Of a stretch of DNA of 31,284 nucleotides, positions 21,901 through 29,884 are shown one piece after another (position 1 is the first letter of the stretch; every line of letters starts with the position of its first letter). This DNA is from Liolophura sinensis (taxonomy: Eukaryota; Mollusca; Polyplacophora; Chitonida; Chitonidae). The notes under the pieces are model-generated. The model ran no database searches, was not told the DNA's origin, and worked only from the letters and a program-made list of their open reading frames with translations. The position numbers and the translations under genes are program-made. The stretch covers positions 1 through 31,284 of the forward strand of contig NW_027018395.1 in the NCBI RefSeq assembly GCF_032854445.1. Direction: 5' to 3'.

Positions 21901-24900
21901 TTCCATCAAAATAGTGATCTGTTGAGTGATTTAAGGATTTTTGCCATAAATGTGAAGTTGTCGAGAAATTATCTTAATTCCTACTTATCAATTTCTGACT
22001 TATTGTTTACATCAGATGAACTCCTCTTGTATCAAGGCTGGAAATCTACGCTGCCAAAAGAGGACCAGCAGTGGATATCCAAAACATTTTTCAGGAGGAA
22101 CCCCCGGACCAACAAAATTGAGTTCCGTTCTGATATCTTGATCAAACTGTGGCATGCACCACCCCCTCCAAGTATGGCATCTTCAGCCCGAAACAAAGTT
22201 GACAGATACTTCAGTCATCGATTGTTTTTGTGGATGCCTGTTAATTTTTGGGGAGTAAAGCTTCTTTGTCCACATAGCAGCGATTCTGGAAAATGTGGTG
22301 GAGTGCTGACCAGGGCAGGCTTCCACCAGAAAACAAGGATGGTGCTTGATGTTGACAGCTTTTACATCATTGCTGCAGAGTATCTACAATGCTCATCCTG
22401 TGGTGCTAAGGTAAACTATGTTTTATATTGTAAGTTCAACTGTATGTTAAACAAGAGGAGAAACAGTTTCATACCCAGTTTTGTGAGTCTAAATTCAAGC
22501 ACAGGAGATAGAACACACTCCTCAGTCCAACATTGTGAACACAATAAGTTGATGAATGGGCTTGGATAAATTTAATTGTTCCCCAGTCTGCTTGCTGTAC
22601 ACAACAATAAGGCTCAGTGAAACTCTCAGCAAAGTGGCTGTGAGTTCAATTCCATGTGTTTTTACTATGATTTTTTCTCTTGCTGGAAGTCAAAACTTAA
22701 GATGAAATTTTTCTTTCTAGGTTATCTCTTGGGCACATAACATCATCAGTCAGCTGGATCTTGACCGTCAGATACTTTTTCCATGCATCCTGACTGCCAA
22801 GTTTGCCTGTGATCGCAAGGTGGTGGAGCTACTGCGACATCGAGGCCTGGGTAACAGCAGTAGTTTGTTGCGTAGGCAGTTAGAGGAGGAACATGGAGAT
22901 CGCTATCTCAGGGCGGTCCATCATTATCTGACTGAGTGTCGACGATTCCAGAGAGCATCACAGAGTGGTCTGGTGGTAACACCCCAGTTTGAAGAGCCTC
23001 CACAAATAATTAGGATACCAGGGCACCGCTGGTTGATGAAAATTTATCAGCTTGATGTGATACAAAGGCTAGATTACATCAAGGCTAGCATAACATCCCA
23101 GTTTGGAGAGGTGTTGAAATTAGATTCAACAAAAAAAATCACTAAAAAATTGGCTGGTACGTATCTGATTTTAGTCATTCTTATGGATTATTGACTTATG
23201 TTAAATGCACACATTTATCACGAGCCTGTTTATTCATTTTCTTTAATTTAAATGAATTTCTTAAATGAAATTTGCCATTTTCACAGAGCGACTGCAGTAA
23301 GTTTTAAGTCATTAAGAGGCAGAACGCTGATAACTTTGATAGTTGATAAACTAAAGATTTGATGTACATAACAATTATCAATATTGATTCCAGGTCAAAG
23401 TGCAAAAACTGCCATGTGGGCCACAAACGTTGGCAACGAGCATGGGCAAGTCATCATGACAGTTCTCACTACAGGGGAGGGACAGGGTTTGAGGGATATG
23501 ATTGATGGTGTCATTGATCGCTATCGTCGTGCCAGTGTTGACCCTCCTGGACTTCTCTATGTAGACAGAGGCTGTTGTGGCGGCTCTGCTATTGCCAAGT
23601 ACTTTGATGACTGGCCATTGCTGCAAGTTAGGTAAAGTCTTGTTTGCTTTATGTCAAAGAGTCCTAGTAGTGTGCACAATAACTTTCAGCTCATGTTGAC
23701 TTCCTCTCCAGCCGTATGTGAGAAGGTCTGCCGGCAACCTGTGGATGGTTGTGGGTTTCTCCCAGACTCTGCATGGGTCCCTCTCACAATAATGCTGTCT
23801 GCCATCGTATAAGTGAAATATTCTTGAGTACTTCAAATAAATCAAATAAATTTAATGGTTTTATTGGACTGGACTGCCTGGGAGGAACACTGTATGGCTG
23901 ATTTCCATCCTGGGTGTATGGGAATGTATCAGACAGACAGGTTTCACTAATCCTTTTACTGGAACTTAGGTCATTATTTATACCCTAAAAATACATATAT
24001 TTCAAATGTAAACCTTGTCAACCACTTGTTTTTCTTTAATATTGGATGGCATTTATCTGTAATGGGGAACCTTAATTTTTTTCCTGTTCTATTTACAGAC
24101 TGGATATTTGGCATTTCATGAGACGCTTATCTTCAGGGTGTACAACTGATGCTCATCCCCTGTATGGGGTTTTTATGGGGCGTCTGAGTCATTGCATCTT
24201 TCGCTGGGAGGAGGAAGATATCCGCTTGCTGAAAAAGGCAAAGCGTTTGGAAATGATCAAGCGTCATATTCCAAATCCCAGCGATTCTGATGTAATGCAG
24301 GCGCTCCAGAGGGAAGAGCTAGCTCTCCACTGCAGGAGAAGGACACGTGGTGCCGGTGAGACTGAACGTCTTATTTCGAAACTGATCAGTTCCATGGATG
24401 GTGACAAGGGCCTGGATATTCTTGGTGTGCCCCTCATCAACACTGAGAAAATGAGAGACATTTGGCAACAACAGAGTCGACATGTTGGTTGTATCCAGGA
24501 CCCTGAAGCTATCCAGTTGTACACCTGCACGGGAACATTGGTTAAGGGAGGTGTAACACTCCCCACTTTCAGATGTTCCAGAGGATCAACCAGTCTGGAG
24601 AGTTTCCATTTACATATGGCTAGATTTATCCCCGGTATGTAAAGTTACAATATTCATACGGGTAGTTTGTTATTATTTTCTCCCTGACATTTCTTCATGA
24701 TACAACACTGTAGTCAATAGATGTGTTTTGAGTTTCTTAAGCATGTCATAAAACACCAACCATTGAAAACCTTGAACCACCAGTATCTGTGAGTCTGGTA
24801 ACTTTACCTTCTTTTTGTCAGTTTCAGCTGTTACTGTCAGTAATATGTTCATCACCGAATCAGCCCAAGATAAATTTTAACACTTTTATAACACTTTTTG

Positions 24901-27900
24901 TTTTTCAGGTACTGTTGCCAATGATGTAAATTTTCAGGTTTACCTCCTTGATGGTGTGTACAGGTGGAATGAGGACAGAAGACGGGATGCCTTAACCAGT
25001 AAAGGAGGAGCTGATCCCATCTCCTATGATGGTCCACTGCAGCAAGCAGTCAACAAGTTGTCGTCAGAGGTGCTGGGGAAAACATTTTGTCCAAATTTTG
25101 TGCCACCAAAAAAGTATACGGGTAAGAAAGGCATAATTTTAATTTCATAATGTATTGTTTTTGCGTATTCTTGAGATATGCAAATGATCAGATTATACAG
25201 ATGACTTTATGTATATTTTGGTTGTTTTTAGGGGAACGTCTGGGTTTAGAGTACTTGTTTGCTCAGTCTTCTGCACAAGACCTGGGCTATGCAGAGGTTG
25301 CTCAAGCCTTGGAGTCAGACACTGCTGCTTCAGAAGAGCAGCCAGAGGCTTTAGAAGAGGGCTTTGTGGATGCTATAGAGATTGAGGATGTCACAGTTCC
25401 AATGCTGGATGCTATGGCATCTGAGGAACAAGTGCAGACAGGGGATATTACTATGGGTAAGCTGCATTTTGTGTTAGTTTTTCATCAGTTTTTTGAAAGG
25501 AGAGATGTGGCTGTTGAAATATTCATGACGTTTAAGTTTTAGGTTAAAGTCTGATTTAAAAGAAAATCCAAATTGGGATATTGTCTTCAAACCTTATTTT
25601 CTGTATTCCTGACAGTTCAAATGCAATACCCCCATTATCGCGAAATAACTTTTTGGGTACAGAGCTGTAAATCAAAAAAGTTTGTATCAGTGTGTGTAAT
25701 ACGTAGCTTTAAGGATTTGCAAATGATACATCTCTGGACTTTTGTTCCCGCTTTTTTTAAACTCTCAGAATTTTGTTACAGTAACTTTTGTCTTTTTGAG
25801 TATTTTGTGTTTTGCTTATTCCTTATAGCTCAGCCATCAGGTACGCCTCCTGTGACCTCTGCTTCAGAGCGATCCATTGACACAACGGCTGTTTTAAGTA
25901 CAGGTGAGTAAGATGTGATTAGTTAACACAAATGCCATGTAAAGATTCAGCTCTTCCCCACAAATATATATAGTGCTGCAAGAAACTTCTTAAGTTTGCA
26001 GGAATAAAAGAATTTTATAAATAATATCCAGTTGTAGTGTATAGATTTTTCTCAAATTAATGATTTTTATATTTACTTTTTAGGTGTTGAACAGCTTCAA
26101 GAGTCAAGAGAGGAGATGAGGTCATGTGAGCCCACAGTTGATGATGTAAGATAATAATCTCTCATCTCAGCACTTAACACAAGTCTCCATCAGATTACAT
26201 ACTGACAAAAATTAGTTCCAGACCTTGATTCCATTCATATCACTTAAAAAAAGTGAGACAGTCCCTAAGTGCCAAATTCTGAGATAGTCCTAGACATTTC
26301 ACAGATTCTACACTGTGGAACCACTGGCCATACATGTATATATGCAATGTAGCTCAGTCCTAAGGAGGTAATTTGCCAGCAGCAGCAGCATAAAAATGTT
26401 TATATATCTTGTATTTGTCTGTTTCAAATTTCAGAGCGACCTTGGTCCTGACAATGTCCCAGGCTATACTGCTGTGTTAAAACTGGCAAGCTTCCTGGCT
26501 AGTTTGAAAGAACAGCTTACTCCATTAACATCGGAGGAGGCAGACAGTCTCATTAAGTTGTGGAATGGCTTGTCTGATTTTGATAAGCAAAGGACAAAGT
26601 TTCCCCTGAGGGTGTCTCCTTCACCAGGGCCTGGTCGCTTCAAAAGTCCCAAGAAACAAGTAGCATTGGGAGTTACAAGCATTCAAAGGTAATATTACAG
26701 TTTTCTACATACACCTCCACCTGAAATGACTGACGGTTTGATTTATTCTTATGATATGATTTATGACTGTACATTTTTACGTACATCACAGTAAAATCTT
26801 TGATAAAAGTTACATTTATATCCTTTTGTACTTACAGGGCTATTCTTGGACCCAACCCCACTCGGGCTAACTGGCCTGATTGCAATCGGTATGTGGAGGC
26901 CACGATTGAGAAATTGGTTGCTGCATACCCGAGTGATAGGCGGTCTAAGAAAACCAAAACTTCCACCACTCGCTGGAATCTCATGAAGAATGCTTACTCC
27001 CGTATCCAGGGTCTAGTTATGTCCAACCGCAGGGTGATGGCTGAGACGGACATACAGCTCCCAAGTGTTAATATTAAGACAATACAACAGTGGTAATTGA
27101 AATTTGATTTTTCCTGTTTCTGTATTTAAGATGAACTACTTGCAGATCTGCTGTCTGTGCTGAATTTTTACAGCTGGTGAATGGTGCCATTTTTTGGCAT
27201 TTGTGAAATACACAACAGTGCATCCGTAACAGAGATGTTCTTCAAAGGTAATCTATTTCTGTTGTCTTTTCCCCCAGGTACAACAAAAAAGGAAAGGAGA
27301 AAGACTTACAAGTTGTTCTCCAAGGCATTGATCTGCCTCAGCCCTCCATGTCCGGGACTGGCGCACCACAGCCAAAAGATAAGCCAGCTACTTTCAGTGT
27401 GGGACAGGGTGAAACGTTTTCATTCCCAGACCCTCCAGATACAGCAGGCATGGCAAAACTGAAGCGCCCAAGGTTACAACAGGCTACAACGTCTTCACCT
27501 ACATTTATGGCCTGTGTAACTTTACCAAGACTTCCAGTTCATTTTCGCCCTGTTGTGCCAGCCACAGCCCACCCCGTGAAACAACCACTTCCACATGAAA
27601 CTGCTGTGTCCTCTATTGGAGTGTGGCCAAGTATTTCACCTGTACCCACATTACCCTCTGTATCCCCTGTTGTTTTCCAAAACATCAAATCAACACCAGG
27701 TCAGGCTGTGCCCCCGTCGTCTCAAGGTATGCCTGAAAGAAAAGAAGGGGCGCCCAAAAGAAAGTACATGAAAAAAACAACGTTGGTGCGATGCTCTCAG
27801 TGTGGAGAGGAGAGAGTCCCCCCACTACATCAGCAGTACATGGGCTACAGATACTGTGCAAAGACACAAGCAGTACCATTTGAAGAGTGGAGAAGAAACC

Positions 27901-27938
27901 TTCAGTCCCAGGGTGTCGCAAGGAAGAGGACTATTTAA
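18928..27938 (+). CDS. RNase H-fold (DDE-type) transposase-like protein, 16 coding exons, 1344 aa
   Basis: Exons: 18928-19126, 19619-19782, 20110-20284, 20556-20603, 20836-20934, 22016-22410, 22721-23156, 23394-23631, 24099-24634, 24909-25121, 25232-25456, 25829-25903, 26084-26145, 26435-26688, 26838-27092, 27278-27938. All junctions are GT/AG and all phases agree, giving 4035 nt with no stop before TAA. Order of parts: N-terminal segment (1-66); GKYRGK module (about 67-100); zinc-ribbon-like region (C313, C322, C354, C357) and following helices, recalled as DUF6729; RNase H-like core with D495, D563 and probably E752; acidic linker (835-955); helical part (956-1124); Pro-rich tail with a terminal Cys motif. 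The family is known to me as uncharacterised metazoan proteins. The protein is probably nuclear and DNA-binding. The intact, intron-rich structure suggests a domesticated host gene, but an active intron-containing element is possible. Confidence 0.88.
19619..19782 (+). CDS. Exon 2: DUF3820-like GKYRGK module
   Basis: Encodes residues 67-121, including ILQCGKYRGKCFRWLLENVP followed by GYCGWFVGQII. The pattern G-K-Y-x-G-K, then W/L, then a G/D-Y-x-x-W pair resembles the short DUF3820 motif (FGKYKG...LPxxYLxWL) found next to exonuclease and helicase domains in other proteins. I infer a small DNA- or protein-binding module. The join to exon 1 restores a Gly codon. Confidence 0.6.
20110..20934 (+). 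CDS. Exons 3-5: linker between GKYRGK module and zinc region
   Basis: Exons 20110-20284, 20556-20603 and 20836-20934 encode residues 122-228. The first has a helical, basic stretch (RYMQMFEEGRAIIQMKSEEK), the second is a 48-nt micro-exon, and the third is acidic (ESTEMSEATEVSSD). Exons 4 and 5 both start and end in phase 1, so either can be skipped without changing the frame. No catalytic motif is seen. Confidence 0.75.
21465..21515 (-). repeat. Fragment of the GAGTGAGTGCTTGGGG repeat family, in intron 5
   Basis: On the minus strand it reads GGAGTGAGTGAGTGCTTGGG followed by GTTTAATGTCATACTTAAC, the same head sequence as the element at 15659, here without the rest of the element. Confidence 0.6.
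22016..23156 (+). CDS. Exons 6-7: zinc-ribbon-like region and start of the RNase H core
   Basis: Exons 22016-22410 and 22721-23156 encode residues 229-505. The first has FWGVKLLCPH, GKCGG and LQCSSCG, placing C313, C322, C354 and C357 as a likely zinc site. The second continues with FPCILTAKFACDRKVVELLR, a helical stretch, and ends in LKLDSTKKITKKLAG, where D495 sits at the end of a predicted first beta strand, as the first catalytic Asp does in RNase H-type transposases. I recall the first part as the DUF6729 family. Confidence 0.75.
22577..22670 (+). mobile_element. Possible tRNA-derived SINE head, in intron 6
   Basis: GGCTCAGTGAAACTCTCAG followed by GCTGTGAGTTCAATTCC resembles degenerate A and B boxes of a tRNA-derived SINE in the right order and spacing. 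No poly(A) tail or target-site duplication was identified. Confidence 0.3.
23394..24634 (+). CDS. Exons 8-9: RNase H-like catalytic core
   Basis: Exons 23394-23631 and 24099-24634 encode residues 506-763. Strands 2 and 3 are suggested by MWATNVGNEHGQVIMTVLTT. LLYVDRGCCGG carries D563, 68 residues after D495. Next come VRLDIWHFMRR (D587, H590) and CTTDAHPLYG. A long, mainly helical insert precedes CSRGSTSLESFHLHMARFIP, where E752 is my candidate for the third acidic residue by analogy with the N-x-x-E-x-F/W-H/N signatures of other eukaryotic transposases. All expected acidic residues are present, so the core is not obviously dead. Confidence 0.72.
23680..23852 (+). mobile_element. Mollusc-type SINE-like element, in intron 8
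   Basis: Contains TTGACTTCCTCTCCAGCCGT, CGGCAACCTGTGGATGGTTG, then GTATAAGTGAAATATTCTTG and a short AAAT-rich tail. I remember near-identical sequence as an abundant dispersed repeat in gastropod and bivalve DNA. It lies in the sense orientation of the host gene and does not touch splice signals. Confidence 0.65.
24909..26145 (+). CDS. Exons 10-13: end of core and acidic linker
   Basis: Exons 24909-25121, 25232-25456, 25829-25903 and 26084-26145. The first encodes a conserved-looking NFQVYLLDGVYRWNEDRRRD, which finishes the core. The next three encode an acidic, low-complexity linker (EEQPEALEEGFVDAIEIEDV and Ser/Thr/Pro-rich sequence). Exons 10, 11 and 12 are all phase 1-1, so alternative splicing could remove any of them in frame. 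Confidence 0.7.
26435..27092 (+). CDS. Exons 14-15: helical C-terminal region
   Basis: Exons 26435-26688 and 26838-27092 encode residues 956-1124. Exon 14 is helical around EEADSLIKLWNGLSDFDK and then basic (GRFKSPKKQ). Exon 15 carries RANWPDCNRYVEATIEKLV, a basic patch RRSKKTKTSTTRWN, and ends TIQQWYNKK across the junction, which resembles a small helical DNA-binding module. No named domain is recognised. Confidence 0.65.
27278..27938 (+). CDS. Exon 16: Pro-rich tail with terminal Cys motif
   Basis: Encodes residues 1125-1344 up to TAA at 27936. The middle is rich in Pro, Ser and Thr. The end has a basic stretch (APKRKYMKKTTLVR), then CSQCGEERVPPLHQQY, MGYRYCAKT and PFEEWRRNL. The C-x2-C and single later Cys, plus His, may bind zinc. 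I recall similar YCxxx...EEW tails in related fish and invertebrate proteins. The acceptor is a strong CCCCCAG. Confidence 0.8.
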
Positions 27939-28091
27939 GCAGTATGCACAGAGAAAAGGAATCAGGGTGAAAAGAACTAAAAATATATATCTATAAAAAA
28001 TTTTTAATGCTGCCTACTGTGTCATAGTCTAAAGAGATGTTGACATCTTGATGAAGTTTTTGATTATAAATCAGAATACCTGACAATGCAG

Positions 28092-28097
28092 AATAAA
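28092..28097 (+). terminator. Polyadenylation signal AATAAA of the transposase-like gene
   Basis: AATAAA lies 154 nt after the TAA stop, a plausible 3' UTR length. Confidence 0.5.
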
Positions 28098-28790
28098 ACT
28101 TATTCAGAAAGCGTCAGTGGATAAGTTGATAAATCTGTAACATTGACTGACATCGCTTCTATGGCACAGTAGAAGGTTCCAAGCCCTTGTAAAAGCAGAG
28201 GAGAAATTTTTTGCGGTCTCAAAATAGCCCTAGTGCATGACACAACTGTGATTGCCACAACTTCTGTAGATTTATTTTCACTTGAGAATGATACTTTCAA
28301 GAAATATGAAATGAGTGAATGCTTAGGGTTTAATATGATGCTCCATAGTATTTCAGAAATCCATAGTATTTCAGGGAAATGCAAAATGAGAATTGGTAAA
28401 AACATGGTATTAACAATGAGATCACAAGTTCATCCATTACTACTTGATTCAGCAGTTTGGGGATGGCTGTGAGGTCTTTGTGGGATTTGTAGGTCTACAT
28501 ACATGGGGAAAAGTGTTCTGAGAAGGGCATTAATCATTAATGATGAAAATGTAGTTCTGCTTAGTGTAGAAACAATACATTTGTTAAGTTTGGCTGTGTG
28601 CTAACTACGGCGATTGTGTTATTCATAATACCAGAACAAGCTGATATTCAAGGTTGTGAGTTTATTTCCATTTATCAATGTTCTTGGACTATTGATTAAG
28701 CAAAAAGTGTGCAATTATATCTAGGACCAGTCATCCTGACTGTTACGTTGTGCAAAAGCATACACTACCAATTCTGTAAAAGTGAAATTA
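28098..28790 (+). other. Intergenic stretch after the transposase-like gene
   Basis: AT-rich sequence with short frames only. It holds the degenerate repeat head at 28311-28352 and a direct repeat CCATAGTATTTCAG about 18 bp apart near 28344-28375. No gene is seen. Confidence 0.45.
28311..28352 (+). repeat. Degenerate head of the GAGTGAGTGCTTGGGG repeat family
   Basis: ATGAGTGAATGCTTAGGGTT followed by TAATATGATGCTC matches the family head seen at 15659 and 21465 with several changes. It lies downstream of the polyadenylation signal. Confidence 0.45.
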
Positions 28791-29108
28791 CGGCTTTCAA
28801 ATTCATTGAAGTTCGTAAGAGGATCTTAAAACTAGACTGATTCTATTAAATTTAAACTTTGAGGAAGACCTAGTCTTAGCAGCTTCACCTATGAAATCCT
28901 GCAAATATTATACAGTGGATATTTATATAAACAAAACCAAAGTATTACTATTAGTATATTACTAATGCAATAAACATAAGTATGTTTTGCTCAAAGTTAT
29001 CTCCCCTTCACGTCGCTTTCGTTTTGAAAGTAGGTCACCAGCGTGACTTAATTTTTTCTCTTTTTCTTGGATTTTCTGGTTTGCGCGGTGGAGACTTACG
29101 TGTGCCAG
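28791..29108 (+). repeat. 318-bp tandem duplication, copy 1
   Basis: Runs from CGGCTTTCAAATTCATTGAA to ACTTACGTGTGCCAG and is followed at once by a close copy. It contains AAAGTTATCTCC, a motif seen elsewhere in this window (its reverse complement is at about 20413). No coding frame is evident. Confidence 0.9.
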
Positions 29109-29427
29109 CGGCTTTTAAATTCATTGAAGTTTGTTAGAGGTTCTCAAAACTAGACTGATTCTATTAAATTTAAACTTTGAGGCAGGCCTAGTCTTAGCAG
29201 CTTCACCTATGAAATCCTGCAAATATTATACAGTGGATATTTATATAAACAAAACCAAAGTATTACTACTAGTATATTACTAATGCAGTAAACCTAAGTA
29301 TGTTTTGCTCAAAGTTATCTCCTCTTTACGTCACTTTCGTTTTGAAAGTAGGTCACCAGCGTAACTTAATTTTTTCTTTTTTTTTCTTGATTTTCTGGTT
29401 TGCGCGGTGGAGACTTACGTGCGCCAG
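29109..29427 (+). repeat. 318-bp tandem duplication, copy 2
   Basis: Matches copy 1 almost base for base and ends GACTTACGTGCGCCAG, directly at the 5' side of the tRNA-Met-like sequence. The last bases of the copy overlap the position expected for the tRNA acceptor stem. Confidence 0.9.
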
Positions 29428-29514
29428 CCTTAGCGCAGTAGGCAGCGCGTCAGTCTCATAATCAAACATCAAAGAGCTATCTGAAGGTCGTGAGTTCGAT
29501 CCTCACCCGGGGCA
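29423..29514 (+). tRNA. tRNA-Met(CAT)-like gene with 18-nt intron, poor acceptor stem
   Basis: D-arm GCGC-AGTAGGCA-GCGC, anticodon arm TCAGT-CTCATAA-TCTGA after removing 18 nt, variable loop AGGTC, and T-arm GTGAG-TTCGATC-CTCAC all match elongator tRNA-Met. The anticodon CAT is at 29457-29459. The inserted 18 nt (29461-29478) sit between positions 37 and 38, the normal place for a nuclear tRNA intron. The 3' acceptor strand is CCGGGGC-A, but the 5' strand GCCAGCC pairs with it only at the first three positions, and there is an extra T before position 8. A TTTTT run at 29520-29524 would end Pol III transcription. It is either a damaged gene or a pseudogene. Confidence 0.65.
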
Positions 29515-29519
29515 GGAGA

Positions 29520-29524
29520 TTTTT
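29520..29524 (+). terminator. Pol III T-run after the tRNA-like gene
   Basis: Five T begin 6 nt after the discriminator base, as expected for Pol III termination. Confidence 0.6.
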
Positions 29525-29884
29525 ATATTTTACAATATTATTATTATTTTTTTTTTTGCAGCCTTTATATTTGATTTTTGTAACTTTAAACAGTATTTAG
29601 TCCACTGATAAGTTTTCATTTCAGAATGTTATCACTGATTCCAGCTAGCTAAATATCACGTTTTATAAAGAATGAGTTATTTATACTGGATGTAGACTAT
29701 ACATGTATAATCTAAACATAGACTCCATTATAGGGATAGCGGGCATGTTTATTTAAGACCCGGACACTCGCAAATATGAGAGCATGTCATGGTGACGGTG
29801 AATGTCTGTACCCAGGTAAACAGTCGGCTTTTCAGATATGTTGGGGGGAGGATATAGAGCCCTGTTATAACTCGAGTCTACAAG

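Noticed and set aside
21922-22015. Extension of exon 6 upstream to an ATG at 21922
   Set aside because: The acceptor ending at 22015 joins in phase to exon 5; the upstream part is AT-rich intron sequence read through.
18900-28790. Terminal inverted repeats flanking the transposase-like gene
   Set aside because: I looked for matching inverted ends on both sides by eye and found none that I could support; a computed search could still find some.
20410-29325. Motif GGGAGATAACT or its complement near 20414, 29000 and 29310
   Set aside because: Common short motif in mollusc DNA as I remember it; two of the three are explained by the 318-bp duplication, so I do not treat it as a separate element.
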